Positions 28,376 to 38,385 of a stretch of 64,000 nucleotides of DNA are shown here, one piece after another (position 1 is the first letter of the stretch; every line of letters starts with the position of its first letter). Both the position numbers and the translations under genes were made by a program. This DNA is from Ruminobacter amylophilus (GTDB taxonomy: Bacteria; Pseudomonadota; Gammaproteobacteria; Enterobacterales; Succinivibrionaceae): NCBI RefSeq assembly GCF_900115655.1, contig NZ_FOXF01000004.1:1-64000 (forward strand), given 5' to 3'. Under the pieces are notes generated by a model. The model was not told the DNA's origin and did not search any database. It saw nothing but the letters and a program-made list of their open reading frames with translations.

Positions 28376-31030
28376 TTACTGCTTGAAGGCCTTGTCAATC
28401 TTTTCAAAAATTGAATCACTGAGTCCCGGGATTCTCATTATTCTGTTGAAACAGTCAGTTATCATCCCCTTTCTCTTTATATCCAGACGATTCAGATTAA
28501 GCATCGGAGTCATGATGGCGGCAGCCACATGAGGATTGGTGCCGTTAAGCTTTATCAGAATCTCGGTCAGGAATTCATACCCCCTGCCGCTGATGTCGTT
28601 AAAACATTCAGGATTAAGCTGAGAGAAGGTTCCGAGAAGAGCTCTGACACGATTAGGATTGGTTAAGTCAAAGCATTCGTGTTCCATCAGCTTTCTTACG
28701 TTATCCAGAGTATCCGGATACGGAGCGCTGGCCACTGCCCTGAAATAATTGTCGAATACCAGAGCGTTGTCGCGCCATCTGCTTTCAAAATCCTTCAGAA
28801 TCTCATGTCTTGATTCCAGATTATGCGCGGTTGCGGCATTAAGGGCGATAAGAGTATCAGTCATATTGTCGGAAATGCGGTAATGCCCTGACACGATGGC
28901 GGAAGCCTTTGCCTCTTCTCCTTTCAGAACAAGTCCCCTGACATGGAAGTTCAGGGCAACTCTTATCAGATCTCTTGAGCCAATCTGCTCTTCGGTGCAT
29001 TCATAACCGCGGCCTTCGGCAAGACGCTGTCTGAATTCAGCCAGAAGCTTCTGATACAGCTTTTCCCAGATGTCTGCAAGTTCAACACTAAGCACTCTCA
29101 CCAGTTCCTTGCGGGAAGCGATAATCGCATCAAGATCTATGGCGGTAAAGAGCCCCATCAGCGTATTCACCGGAGGGATTCTCAGAATATATGCCATGAA
29201 TCTGTTGTCTAGTCCTGATTCCTCAAGAATGTATCTGAAGCTCTGAACCACCAGTTCAGAATGGGTAAACGGCAGACGTCTCTGAGCGTTTACGGTATTC
29301 AGCACGATATAGCTGTTAATGATGTTCTGCATTGATTCGTAACGGGTTACCGGATCATCAGCGCACTTAAGCAGAGTTTCCAGCTCACCCTGGGCATAAG
29401 GATATTCCACCTTTACCGGAGCGCTGAAATTCTGCAGCAGTGCCGTTACCGGTCTTTCAGGAACATCATCGAAAACCACCACATTGTGTTCCTCAGTCAG
29501 AATCTGAACCTCTGATACGGGTTCACCGTTGCGCTTTAACAGAATCTTTCTGCCGTCACTGCCGTAAAGTGCCATGCTGAGAGGAATGACGAACGGCTGC
29601 TTGACGCTCTGCCCCGGAGTTGCGGGAGTTGACTGATTGAAGGTATACACGGCCTGCTTCTTTTCGGCATCATATCTCAATGAACCGGAAACACACGGAG
29701 TTCCGGCCTGGGAATACCAGTTGCGGAACTGTTTCAGATCAATTCCGGAGGCATCCTCCATGGCGGAAACAAAGTCTTCACAGGTTACGGCACAGCCGTC
29801 ATGACGCTTGAAATACAGCTTCATGCCCTTCTGGAAGAGCTCCTCTCCGAGAATGGTATGAATCATTCTGATGACTTCAGCCCCCTTGTCATAAACGGTT
29901 ACCGAATAGAAGTTGTTCATTTCCATCACGTAATCCGGACGGATAGGATGCGCCATCGGACCGGCATCTTCGGTAAACTGAGGTCCCTTTATGATGTTTA
30001 CCGCCTTGATGCGTTCAATCGGACGACAGCAGAGATCGCTGGAGAATTCCTGATCCCTGAATACTGTCAGACCTTCCTTGAGGCTTAACTGGAACCAGTC
30101 TCTGCAGGTAACCCTGTCACCTGTCCAGTTATGAAAATATTCATGACCGATAACTGACAGCACGTTCTCAAAGTCCGTATCGGTTGCTGATTCGGCATCC
30201 ACCAGAACATATTTTGAATTGAAGATGTTCAGGCTCTTGTTTTCCATGGCTCCGGCATTGAAGAAATCCACCGCAACCACATTGAATCTGTTAAGGTCAT
30301 ATTCCAGACCGAATCTCTTTTCATCCCACTCCATGGCTCTGAGAATTGAATCGATGGCCACGGTACCGCAGGATGCCTGCCCCTTGTCCACGTACAGATA
30401 AACGTCAACGTGTCTGCCGCCGCAGGTCACGAAATCACGGTGAAGTTCATCGAAATCACCTGCCACCAGAGCAAAAAGATAGGAAGGCTTCGGGAAAGGA
30501 TCCTCCCAGGTTACCACCCTTTTTCCGTCCTTTACCTCGTCCTTTATCAGATTACCGTTGGACAGCATGAAAGGATAAGCCCCATCGGGAGCGATAATGT
30601 GAGTGGTGTATCTGGCAAGAACATCGGGATGATCGGTAAAGAAGGTAATTCTTCTGAATCCTTCAGGCTCGTTCTGGGTACAGAACTTGCCGTCGGAAAC
30701 GTAAAGTCCCATAAGTTCGGAATTGTCTTTCGGATTGATGCAGGTCTTTACGGTGAGGGTAAACTCATCGGGAACACTGTCCAGCTCCAGGGTGTTTTCC
30801 GTTTCCCTGAAGGCGCATTCCGCTCCGTCAAGCTTAACATCAAGAAGTTTAAGAGAGTCACCGTTAAGAACCAGCGGAATTTTTCTGTCTTCGGTCAGAC
30901 GCTTTACCCTGCTTACCGCGGTAACGATAGTGGCGGTCAGATCCAGCTCAAAGGTTAAATCAATATCCGTGATGGTAAAATCAGGCTTTTTATAATCCAG
31001 TCTTCTCTTTTCCTGTCTGATAACCGCCAT
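28376..31030 (-). CDS. pepN: aminopeptidase N
   Basis: M1-family zinc aminopeptidase that removes N-terminal residues from peptides in the cytoplasm. The exopeptidase motif GAMEN is at about 260-264. The zinc site HEYFH runs from His296 to His300 with Glu297 catalytic, and the third ligand Glu319 lies in LKEGLTVFRDQEF. These match E. coli PepN offset by one. A C-terminal helical domain fills the rest; 884 aa is the normal length. GGGGGAAAG precedes the ATG. The gene is monocistronic with its own terminator. Confidence 0.97.
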   Translation of the reverse strand: MAVIRQEKRRLDYKKPDFTITDIDLTFELDLTATIVTAVSRVKRLTEDRKIPLVLNGDSLKLLDVKLDGAECAFRETENTLELDSVPDEFTLTVKTCINPKDNSELMGLYVSDGKFCTQNEPEGFRRITFFTDHPDVLARYTTHIIAPDGAYPFMLSNGNLIKDEVKDGKRVVTWEDPFPKPSYLFALVAGDFDELHRDFVTCGGRHVDVYLYVDKGQASCGTVAIDSILRAMEWDEKRFGLEYDLNRFNVVAVDFFNAGAMENKSLNIFNSKYVLVDAESATDTDFENVLSVIGHEYFHNWTGDRVTCRDWFQLSLKEGLTVFRDQEFSSDLCCRPIERIKAVNIIKGPQFTEDAGPMAHPIRPDYVMEMNNFYSVTVYDKGAEVIRMIHTILGEELFQKGMKLYFKRHDGCAVTCEDFVSAMEDASGIDLKQFRNWYSQAGTPCVSGSLRYDAEKKQAVYTFNQSTPATPGQSVKQPFVIPLSMALYGSDGRKILLKRNGEPVSEVQILTEEHNVVVFDDVPERPVTALLQNFSAPVKVEYPYAQGELETLLKCADDPVTRYESMQNIINSYIVLNTVNAQRRLPFTHSELVVQSFRYILEESGLDNRFMAYILRIPPVNTLMGLFTAIDLDAIIASRKELVRVLSVELADIWEKLYQKLLAEFRQRLAEGRGYECTEEQIGSRDLIRVALNFHVRGLVLKGEEAKASAIVSGHYRISDNMTDTLIALNAATAHNLESRHEILKDFESRWRDNALVFDNYFRAVASAPYPDTLDNVRKLMEHECFDLTNPNRVRALLGTFSQLNPECFNDISGRGYEFLTEILIKLNGTNPHVAAAIMTPMLNLNRLDIKRKGMITDCFNRIMRIPGLSDSIFEKIDKAFKQ

Positions 31031-31254
31031 ACTTTCCCCCTTTCCTCTCTGTATCTCATCAAAGATTACAATAAAACATTATATTGATAATATATTTTAT
31101 TATAACGTTATTTATTCAGATAATACCAGGTATTGTTTTTATACTCTGTATTATGCTTCTTTTAAAAAAACCATGCTTTATTTCACACGATTATATTATA
31201 CACTGCTTTGTCATTTTATCATCAATTAAAAAAAATCATTTTCTCCTGAAAAGA

Positions 31255-31292
31255 AAAAACCTTAAGAATAATTATTATCCTTAAGGTTTTTG
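31255..31292 (-). terminator. terminator of prc
   Basis: AAAACCTTAAGAATA pairs with TATCCTTAAGGTTTT across 31257-31291 with one mismatch. It is flanked by A-runs upstream and T-runs downstream. Confidence 0.75.
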
Positions 31293-31317
31293 TAACATGT
31301 TTCCGGAAAGTTTTCCG

Positions 31318-33399
31318 TTAGTTCTTTACGGTAGCCAGATTCTTCTTTTCAAGATCCGCCAGATCAAGAGCTATACGGGCACTTTCGTCAAGATAGCAGT
31401 CAAACGGCTCGTACTTTGAAGGAAGATCCTTGATGTTGCTTATCGGAGCCTGACCGTTGGCTTTCAGATTTCTGTTTATAATCTGCAGATACTCGGCATC
31501 ATCCTTATCCTTTTCAGCCTTTCTTTCCGCAAAATTCAGAGAAATTCTGTTACCCGGCTTCATCTCCTCGCTGAGCTTGCGTTCGGCATTTTCCATATCC
31601 TTAAACAGCTCATTGTTCTTCACTCTGTTTTCATGGATCTGTGACAGTTCGGAAATGTAGTTCTTCAAATCCTTCGGCTGATATTTGACTGAACTTATCA
31701 TGTCCCATTCAAGAGCATTCGGTTCATTCTTTTCACCGACAATATCGTAGCTGATAATCTTAGGGAAGAGAATATCAGGCTGAACCCCCTTCATCTGGGT
31801 GCTTCCGCCGTTGATACGGTAGAACTTGGCGATGGTATAGTGAATACTGCCGAGAGGTTCTGAGTTGTAATCGAAGATACGATCGAGAGGACGGCTCTGC
31901 TGAACGGTTCCCTTACCGAAAGTGGTGTCACCTACCACCACGGCTCTGCCGAGGTCCTGCAGTGCGGCAGCCATGATTTCGGAAGCTGAGGCACTCAGTC
32001 TGTTGGTAAGAACCACCATAGGTCCGCTGTAGGTAACTCCCGGAGTCACGTCACCTCTTACGGCCACATTGCCGACACCGTCTCTTACCTGTACAAAGGC
32101 ATCATTGTCGACAAACAGACCGGTGGAAAGGATGGCTTCACTCAGAGCGCCGCCGCCGTTGTATCTTAAATCCAGAACAAGAGCTTCGATCTTCTTGTCG
32201 TTAAGCTTCTTGAGTTCCTTGTCAATATCCTCATAAAGATTAACGTAGAAACTCTTTACGGTAAGAACACCGACCTTGCGGCCGTCTATTTCCCTGACCT
32301 CGCCCTTGGCGGCGCTGTCTTCGAGACGGATACGGCTGCGTACGAGATCCACGGTGAAGGTGGTTACGTTACCGCCGTTGTCTCTCTGTATTTCCAGGGT
32401 AACCTTGGAGCCCTTCTTGCCCTTGACCATAGGAACAACGTCTTCAAGACGCATGCCTACAACGTCAAGCATCTTGTTGTTCTTGCCGTCATGCTGACGG
32501 ATACCGATAATATAGTCGTTAGGCTTGAGCTTCTTGCTCATCTCAGCAGGTGATCCCGGAACCAGTGAAACAATCTTCACATAATCATCTTCCTTGGTAA
32601 GGACGGCACCGATACCCTCCATTGCCAGACTCATTTCGTCCATGAATTTGGCACTGTCATCAGGTGACAGATATGAGGTATGCGGATCGATGGCATGAGC
32701 ATAAGCATTTTCAAAGGCGCTGAACGCATCTTCGCTCTTTGATTCGGTCAGAATTCTGAGCTGATTGGTATAACGTTTCTTAAGCAGTTCGCGGGCCTTT
32801 TCCTCAGTCTTGCCGTTAAGCATAAGCTTGATAAGGTCGTTCACCACCAGCTTGCGCCACAGATCTTCAAGCTGAGCCATGTCCTTGAGCGGAGGAAGTT
32901 TGCTGCGGTCGCTGTCAATATAGTCATGACCGTTGAGATCAACAGGCTTGTCCAGAACACTCAGATAATAGCTTAAACGCTTGAATTTACGGTTGATAAC
33001 CTTTGTATACAGCTCGAACGGATAATCAAGACGGCAGGCGCTCATGGCGGCAATCACGTCATTGTAGCGGCCGTACATATCCTTCACTTCATCAGCAGTG
33101 AACAGGCTGTGATAACGATCATTTTCATATAAATATGAATCTATAACCTTTTCCGCAAATTTCTTATCCAGCACAATTTCCTTATAGTGGGATCTGGTAA
33201 AGAAACTTGAAACCCTGTTACAGGATTTTGAATGATTCTGCTGTGCGGAAAGAGTCGGTAATTCACTGATTTTCGGAACTGTCTGCTTTACCCTTTCGGA
33301 TGCGTAGGCAGAGCCGGAGCCGATAACCATGCCGATCACGGCCGGAAGTATAAATCTGCGCCAGCCTGAACGAATTACAGTATTCTTGTTATATTTCAT
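31318..33399 (-). CDS. prc: tail-specific (carboxy-terminal processing) protease Prc
   Basis: Periplasmic S41 serine protease that processes C-terminal tails, including murein hydrolases and FtsI in E. coli. The frame opens at 33501, but ATG at 33399 has AGGCGAT upstream and yields a Sec signal (MKYNKNTVIRSGWRRF, core, cleavage after SAYA), so it is chosen (693 aa). A PDZ domain (about 225-320) contains MEGIGAVL and GSPAEMSKKLKPND. The Ser/Lys dyad is Ser471 in RLSASASEI and Lys496 in TFGKGTVQ, 25 residues apart as in E. coli Prc. It lies downstream of proQ as in enterobacteria, but a terminator separates them. Confidence 0.95.
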   Translation of the reverse strand: MKYNKNTVIRSGWRRFILPAVIGMVIGSGSAYASERVKQTVPKISELPTLSAQQNHSKSCNRVSSFFTRSHYKEIVLDKKFAEKVIDSYLYENDRYHSLFTADEVKDMYGRYNDVIAAMSACRLDYPFELYTKVINRKFKRLSYYLSVLDKPVDLNGHDYIDSDRSKLPPLKDMAQLEDLWRKLVVNDLIKLMLNGKTEEKARELLKKRYTNQLRILTESKSEDAFSAFENAYAHAIDPHTSYLSPDDSAKFMDEMSLAMEGIGAVLTKEDDYVKIVSLVPGSPAEMSKKLKPNDYIIGIRQHDGKNNKMLDVVGMRLEDVVPMVKGKKGSKVTLEIQRDNGGNVTTFTVDLVRSRIRLEDSAAKGEVREIDGRKVGVLTVKSFYVNLYEDIDKELKKLNDKKIEALVLDLRYNGGGALSEAILSTGLFVDNDAFVQVRDGVGNVAVRGDVTPGVTYSGPMVVLTNRLSASASEIMAAALQDLGRAVVVGDTTFGKGTVQQSRPLDRIFDYNSEPLGSIHYTIAKFYRINGGSTQMKGVQPDILFPKIISYDIVGEKNEPNALEWDMISSVKYQPKDLKNYISELSQIHENRVKNNELFKDMENAERKLSEEMKPGNRISLNFAERKAEKDKDDAEYLQIINRNLKANGQAPISNIKDLPSKYEPFDCYLDESARIALDLADLEKKNLATVKN

Positions 33400-33628
33400 A
33401 TTTATATCGCCTGTGTATCTGTAACGATATCCATCTTTACAGCGTTTTATCCTATTTAAATCTGTCTTCATCCTGAATTTCAGATAGCAAATGCATAGCA
33501 TTCATTATACTGACAGATATCATCTTCGATAGTTTCAGTTTGACCTGAATATTATTTCCCCAAATTGTACATACTACAACTCGAATGATTATTCTACTTG
33601 TAAAACAAAAGTTTTTTAAGTATACATA

Positions 33629-33672
33629 GCAAAAAAAATCGCAGAGATCACGTTGCTGACCTCTGCGATTGG
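33629..33672 (-). terminator. terminator of proQ
   Basis: AATCGCAGAG (33638-33647) pairs with CTCTGCGATT (33661-33670), with eight A upstream on the plus strand. It uncouples proQ from prc. Confidence 0.8.
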
Positions 33673-33692
33673 TTACGGTAACGTTTTTTAGC

Positions 33693-34385
33693 CTATCTGC
33701 CGATACGATCCGGACTTACACGGATGACCATACCGGTTGCAAGTTCAACACCCACAACGTCTCTTGCAAGCTCAATAATGGTAGCTTCAACGGCCTTTGA
33801 ACCGCCGCAGAGCACATGAACCTTGCTTCCTACATTCACGTTGCTGATGTCAATCTGTTCAAAACTTTCACTGCCGATGCTGTTAACCTTTTCGGCAGGT
33901 GCGCTGTTCTTGCGGAACTGACGACGGTTGCTGAACTTTCTGTCCTTTGAAGACTTTTCTTCACCGTCAGCGGCCTTTTCACCTTCAGCCTTTCTGAAAG
34001 GCTTCTTGAACTTACGCTTTGCGGTAGCTGCCAGACTCTTTTTCTTCTGTTCGAAGGCAGCCTTTGATTCTTCCAGATTCTTGGTTGCGTATTCAACCTG
34101 TTCTGCGGTAATGGTATCAACCTCATTACCATCCAGATCAACTCGTGCCGCGCCAACCTTGAATGATTCAAGGTAGTTCCAGCGGGTGGTATAGAATCTT
34201 AAAGCCTGACGCAGACGAGTCTTTGACAGTTCAGGAGTTTCCGCACAAACTCTTTCGGCCAGTTCATTGAACAGACCAATTTTTAAAGGTTTGCATTCAC
34301 CCTTGACAACAAAACACTTAGGGAATTTTTCAGCCAAAAATTCAACTACATCTTTAACTGTTGAAAATTTATTTTCGTTTTCCAT
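33693..34385 (-). CDS. proQ: RNA chaperone ProQ
   Basis: FinO/ProQ-family RNA chaperone that binds structured 3' ends and small RNAs. The frame opens at 34397, but the ATG at 34385 gives the family start MENENKFSTVKDVVEFLAE. The FinO domain (about 1-120) has FPKCF, PLKIGLFNEL, LSKTRLRQALRFYT and ARVDLDGN. A Lys/Arg-rich linker (about 120-175) follows, then a C-terminal Tudor-like domain (VNVGSKVHVLCGG to the end). The order proQ then prc is the enterobacterial one, but here each has its own terminator. Confidence 0.95.
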   Translation of the reverse strand: MENENKFSTVKDVVEFLAEKFPKCFVVKGECKPLKIGLFNELAERVCAETPELSKTRLRQALRFYTTRWNYLESFKVGAARVDLDGNEVDTITAEQVEYATKNLEESKAAFEQKKKSLAATAKRKFKKPFRKAEGEKAADGEEKSSKDRKFSNRRQFRKNSAPAEKVNSIGSESFEQIDISNVNVGSKVHVLCGGSKAVEATIIELARDVVGVELATGMVIRVSPDRIGR

Positions 34386-34799
34386 ATACAAATCCATCTG
34401 TTCAGAGTGTTCCGCCCTTTCCCGCCCGTAACATGTACGGACATTGCGGAAACTTCATACAGTTTTCATGCAGGACAGCAGCGTGTCCGAACTCTGACAG
34501 TCTGTTTTCCTTTTTAATTTAAAAGTACACTCTCAAATAATGTATGTGGGCACGTCCTTTTCCTTCATAAGCCACACCTGAAGCTTATAGCGGATGCTCC
34601 GGAAAAGCCTGAAAAAAGTCTTATGAATCAGGACACCACAAAAACGTTTACCGCATAACGCACGCCGATTATATCACAATTTTTCAAATTGACAGCATCT
34701 CTCACGATTTTAAACGACTCTTAACCGCAAATAATGGAATATATCACACTTTATCCGTGTAAACGGGCTTTTTCAGTACTTTATCAGGCGCGGAACAAA
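34386..34799. other. intergenic upstream of proQ
   Basis: About 410 bases between the HD hydrolase terminator and proQ. It carries the proQ promoter. No gene or clear operator seen. Confidence 0.4.
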
Positions 34800-34834
34800 A
34801 AAGATCCTTTCACGTGCGGACGTGAAAGGATCCT
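34800..34834 (-). terminator. terminator of the HD hydrolase gene
   Basis: Inverted repeat AGATCCTTTCACGT (34802-34815) with ACGTGAAAGGATCCTT (34819-34834), one mismatch, preceded by A-run on the plus strand. Confidence 0.75.
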
Positions 34835-34864
34835 TAAGACATCCCGGACCTGTCAGGCCTTCCG

Positions 34865-35503
34865 TTACACGTCAGACATGCAGGCTTTCGCGAAAGTACC
34901 GAAATAGTCCCCCGTCAGCATTTCACATACACGAATGCGCTCACGTACTATGTCAATGAGATTATGGGCATAGGCATCTGCAACTTCAAGCAGCATCAGC
35001 TTTCTTACGGTATCCTCGCCGGCCTCTTCGATAAGCTTTCTTACCGAAGCGCATCTGCTGTTGTCTGAAAGCATATTGTCATCATGATGTCTTACATAGA
35101 ACAGAAGCCGGGTCTTTTCCTCATCAGAAAGACGGATGTCGCGTCTTTCCAGTTCAGGTAAAACCTGTTCTCTTACCAGAACCTCGGACATTTCCGGATG
35201 ATGATAGTAATGCATGTTTGGATCATCGGGATCCTTACCTCTGCACTGGGCATCCGGTTTGGCTATGTCATGCAGAAAGGCTCCCAGATAAAGCATGTCG
35301 TCGTCCAGGTTTCTTGGAAGATTCAGTACGGTATGCAGAGAATGCTCCCACAGAAAGTACTGATGACTGTAATGCTTCTGATCAAAATTCAACGCTCTTC
35401 TCATCAGGGGAAAAAGCTCAAGAAGTTCCTCCCTGACCGTCTGCATTTCTTCTATTGAGTCAGAGGTTTTTAACACGTTAACGATTTTTCTGAGCACTGA
35501 CAT
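34865..35503 (-). CDS. HD-domain phosphohydrolase
   Basis: Metal-dependent phosphohydrolase of the HD superfamily. Conserved residues are His54 (WEHS), His78-Asp79 (FLHDIAKPD), a His cluster around 98-102 (MHYYHH) and Asp176 (VADAYAH). The arrangement resembles the HD domain fused to CCA-adding enzymes, here as a stand-alone 212-aa protein. The substrate (nucleotide or cyclic phosphate) cannot be named. A GTG at 35506 and an ATG at 35503 are adjacent; AGAGG is unusually close to both, so the start is uncertain. It has its own terminator and is divergent from the 35768 gene. Confidence 0.8.
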   Translation of the reverse strand: MSVLRKIVNVLKTSDSIEEMQTVREELLELFPLMRRALNFDQKHYSHQYFLWEHSLHTVLNLPRNLDDDMLYLGAFLHDIAKPDAQCRGKDPDDPNMHYYHHPEMSEVLVREQVLPELERRDIRLSDEEKTRLLFYVRHHDDNMLSDNSRCASVRKLIEEAGEDTVRKLMLLEVADAYAHNLIDIVRERIRVCEMLTGDYFGTFAKACMSDV

Positions 35504-35767
35504 CACCTCTAAAAATTAAAACAATCTTCCTGAGAAAGCATAATAGCACAATTCCGACGCCTCTGTTTGAAAATCATTTTCACCAGTTTCGCCTGCATAC
35601 GCAGTCCGGCATTATCATCAATCTTTATAACACAGTCCGTTAATGCTATAATTCACGCGGTATTCATGTGTTTTACGGATAATTTCCCGCACCTGAATCT
35701 GTCATCCGGAAAAAGCGCAGCTCCGTCCGGCAGTAAAAACTTCATAAAAAACGTAAGAGAACATCAA

Positions 35768-36448
35768 ATGACAGAACATCATCACTGCAGTGAATGCAAT
35801 GACGGCACTCACGGATCATACAAGCCTCATCGCAAAATTGAATTTTTAAAAGCCCGCCTTGCCATGATTGTTGATCATCGTCTGTATACCAACGTATCCA
35901 TGGAAGGCATTCTTGAACTTGCAGGTCTTATCAATCCTACCGCCAGGATGCTTTTCAGTACCGACAGGGATTTTATTGCCGAATTTACCGCCAGAGCTCC
36001 TGAAATCACCGAAATGGTAACTCTCTACGTTCCAAAGGATGAAGCAATGAACAGCTTCATTCCGGTATGCACTCCAAAGGCCGCCAAAATTCCGAAGAAC
36101 GTGGAAATGGCCAGAGACACTGACGTGCTTGCCTCTTATGAAAACGAGGATCTGCTCAGGGATCTCTGTGATCTGCAGGTAAAGAACGAACTCAGTCTCA
36201 TACCTCTTCCGCTTACTGACATGCTTATTCTCAAGAGCATTACCACCGTTCAGCCGTATGACCTGCCTCTTGCGAGACTCTATCTGAAACAGTTCATTGA
36301 AGCCAAGGAAGCACTCAGCGACGAAGACAGAAATCTCCTGAGAAACATCAAGGAACAGGGTTTGCCGACAATTGATGACAGCTATAACGAACAGGTATAC
36401 AGATTCCTTAAGGTGGAAAGAAAGCTGTTTACCCAGTACGGACACTAA
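35768..36448 (+). CDS. hypothetical protein with His/Cys N-terminus, 226 aa
   Basis: Not recognised. The frame is open from 35567, but ATG at 35768 after GTAAGAGAACATCAA fits best; upstream residues look non-coding. The N-terminus MTEHHHCSECNDGTHG is a possible metal-binding segment. The rest is helical with acidic, Leu-rich stretches and no membrane segment. A helical C-terminal half (LYLKQFIEAKEAL, EVYRFLKVERKL-like) follows. It is convergent with nothing close: yciN follows on the same strand 118 bases on, past an inverted repeat. Confidence 0.65.
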   Translation: MTEHHHCSECNDGTHGSYKPHRKIEFLKARLAMIVDHRLYTNVSMEGILELAGLINPTARMLFSTDRDFIAEFTARAPEITEMVTLYVPKDEAMNSFIPVCTPKAAKIPKNVEMARDTDVLASYENEDLLRDLCDLQVKNELSLIPLPLTDMLILKSITTVQPYDLPLARLYLKQFIEAKEALSDEDRNLLRNIKEQGLPTIDDSYNEQVYRFLKVERKLFTQYGH

Positions 36449-36497
36449 TTTAGACAGAAACAGCGTATATTTATATAAAAATACGTATTAAATCAAA

Positions 36498-36531
36498 CTT
36501 TATCAGATTTATTTATTATATTCTGATAAAG
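36498..36531. repeat. inverted repeat between the 35768 gene and yciN
   Basis: CTTTATCAGA (36498-36507) and TCTGATAAAG (36522-36531) form a perfect 10-bp stem with a 14-base AT loop, 36 bases before yciN. There is no U-run, so it may be an operator or a weak transcription block. Confidence 0.45.
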
Positions 36532-36566
36532 ATATAACTTCAGATAATCATAAGGAAACGTTCATT

Positions 36567-36830
36567 ATGTTTATGGGACAGGAAGATACAAGAAAAGAAG
36601 CAACAGCTGAGGAAATCTTGACTCTTGCAAATAAAATGATTAAGAATGATTACGAATACATGGACGGCATGAAGGCCGAATCCGTAACCCAGAACGGTGA
36701 AGTTCTGGTATTCAAGGGCGAATTCTTCCTTGATGACGACGGACTCCCTACTCCGAAGACCAATGCCGTATTCAACATGTTCAAGAAGGTAACGACTGTA
36801 CTTTCTAAGCATTATAAACTCAAGGAATAG
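36567..36830 (+). CDS. yciN: YciN family protein
   Basis: Small cytoplasmic protein of the YciN (DUF2498) family, function unknown. It matches E. coli YciN over nearly its whole length: ILTLANKMI, ESVTQNGEVLVFKGEFFLDDDGLPTPK, then AVFNMFKKVTTVLSKHYKL. Length of 87 aa is normal. AAGGAAACG precedes two close ATG codons, so the start may be residue 1 or 3. It is followed by the bidirectional hairpin shared with dapE. Confidence 0.93.
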   Translation: MFMGQEDTRKEATAEEILTLANKMIKNDYEYMDGMKAESVTQNGEVLVFKGEFFLDDDGLPTPKTNAVFNMFKKVTTVLSKHYKLKE

Positions 36831-36888
36831 TCAGCGCCTGACATCAGGCAAATCATACCGGCGTGAGCCGCTCCATTAAATTTACTGA

Positions 36889-36917
36889 AAAGCCTGTTTC
36901 CGGAGAAACAGGCTTTA
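36889..36917. terminator. bidirectional terminator, yciN / dapE
   Basis: AAAGCCTGTTTC (36889-36900) pairs with GAAACAGGCTTT (36904-36915), a perfect 12-bp stem with a 3-base loop, A on one side and T on the other. Confidence 0.85.
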
Positions 36918-36958
36918 ATCAATGATTATTTCCGTCACCTGACAATCTTTTTCTCAGA

Positions 36959-38116
36959 CTACTCAGCCATAATCATTTCCAGAATCTTTTCATATATCAC
37001 GGCCAGCTTTTCCAGATCTTCGGCACTGGTACACTCATTGGCCTTGTGTATGGTTTCACTGATGGCGCCGAGCTCAATAACCTGACATTCATTGAACTTG
37101 GCAACGAACCTGCCGTCTGAAGTACCGCCTGCAGTAGATTCCTGAACGTCAATACCGCACACATCCTTTATGGCTTTTCTGGTGATATCGAGAAGTTCTC
37201 CCTTTTCGGTTATATACGGATCCCCGAAGAATTCCCAGTCGATATGATAGTTAAGTTTATATTTAGACAGAATTTCGTCGGTTACGTGCTTGATTTCATC
37301 AGCTGTGGTTTCATTGCTGAAACGCCAGTTAATCTGAATGAAACAGTCTCCAGGAATCACGTTGCCGGCTCCCGTTCCCGCCCTGACATTCGGAATCTGC
37401 ATTGAGGTTGGAGGGAAATATTCATTCCCGCCGTCCCACTGATAGGACAGGAGTTCATTTAACGCCGGCACGGCATCATGAACCGGATTTCTGCCTAAAT
37501 GAGGGTACGCAACATGCCCCTGGATACCGAAAACCCTGATATTCGCGGTAATTGAACCTCTTCTGCCTATTTTAATGGTATCACCGAGTACACTCTGAGA
37601 GCTTGGTTCTCCGACAATGCAGTAATCGATATTCTCATTACGTTCCATCAGTCTGCTGACCACGTGAGGCGTACCGTTTTTAAAATCCCCTTCCTCGTTG
37701 CTGGTGAATATCAGGGAAATGCGTCCCTTATGATTGGGGTGCTTTTCCACAAAACGCTTGGCGGCCATCACCATGGCTGCATCCCCGCCCTTCATGTCAG
37801 CGGTTCCCCTGCCGTAAATCATTCCACCCTGAATCACCGGTTCAAACGGACTGTATGCCCATAATCCGGAATCCCCCGGAGGTACCACGTCAGTATGCCC
37901 TAAAAAGCAGAAATTCGGAGATCCGCTGCCGTGAGTGGCATACATATTGGTAGTATCGATATGAGTCAGATTTTCTATATGAAATCCGGAATCTCTGAGT
38001 CTTGTGGCAATAAGCTGCTGACAGCCTTCATCCTTCGGAGTAACCGATGGTCTGGAAACAAGTTCAAGGCACAGGGAAACCACTTCCTGTCCGGATCTGT
38101 CATCATGATTATTCAT
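36959..38116 (-). CDS. dapE: succinyl-diaminopimelate desuccinylase
   Basis: Di-zinc M20 hydrolase that removes succinate from N-succinyl-LL-diaminopimelate in lysine and peptidoglycan precursor synthesis; EC 3.5.1.18. Zinc ligands are His74 in GHTDVVP, Asp107 in GTADMKGG and Glu142 in SNEEGD (Glu141 the general base). The dimer segment GIQGHVAYP and TAGGTSDGRF are typical of DapE. The C-terminal His is in ETIHKANE. Length of 385 aa is normal. AGGAGGTTCAT gives a strong start. The one-step enzyme ddh is also in the window. Confidence 0.95.
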   Translation of the reverse strand: MNNHDDRSGQEVVSLCLELVSRPSVTPKDEGCQQLIATRLRDSGFHIENLTHIDTTNMYATHGSGSPNFCFLGHTDVVPPGDSGLWAYSPFEPVIQGGMIYGRGTADMKGGDAAMVMAAKRFVEKHPNHKGRISLIFTSNEEGDFKNGTPHVVSRLMERNENIDYCIVGEPSSQSVLGDTIKIGRRGSITANIRVFGIQGHVAYPHLGRNPVHDAVPALNELLSYQWDGGNEYFPPTSMQIPNVRAGTGAGNVIPGDCFIQINWRFSNETTADEIKHVTDEILSKYKLNYHIDWEFFGDPYITEKGELLDITRKAIKDVCGIDVQESTAGGTSDGRFVAKFNECQVIELGAISETIHKANECTSAEDLEKLAVIYEKILEMIMAE

Positions 38117-38328
38117 ATGAACCTCCTTCAGTCTGAATGAATTTACGTATCAGACATATAATCAATATAACATACAATCAAATAATTATGCTTCTGCAAA
38201 AATCATGCAGATTTGAATAACGTTTAATGCTTCACGATTAGGAGAACGGACTGATATAAAAATCAGAATGCAGATGAATATTCTGTAAATTATCGGAATA
38301 CCATACAAAGATTTCGGGAAAACAGATA

Positions 38329-38364
38329 AAAAACGGGCGTTATCCTGAGATAACGCCCGTTTCA
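38329..38364 (-). terminator. terminator of pykF
   Basis: AAACGGGCGTTATC (38331-38344) pairs perfectly with GATAACGCCCGTTT (38349-38362) over a 4-base loop. Confidence 0.85.
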
Positions 38365-38385
38365 GCTAATAATATTCTTTAAATA

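Noticed and set aside
31084-31284. 66-codon hydrophobic frame between prc and pepN
   Set aside because: It arises from AT-rich DNA, has no ribosome site and runs into the prc terminator.
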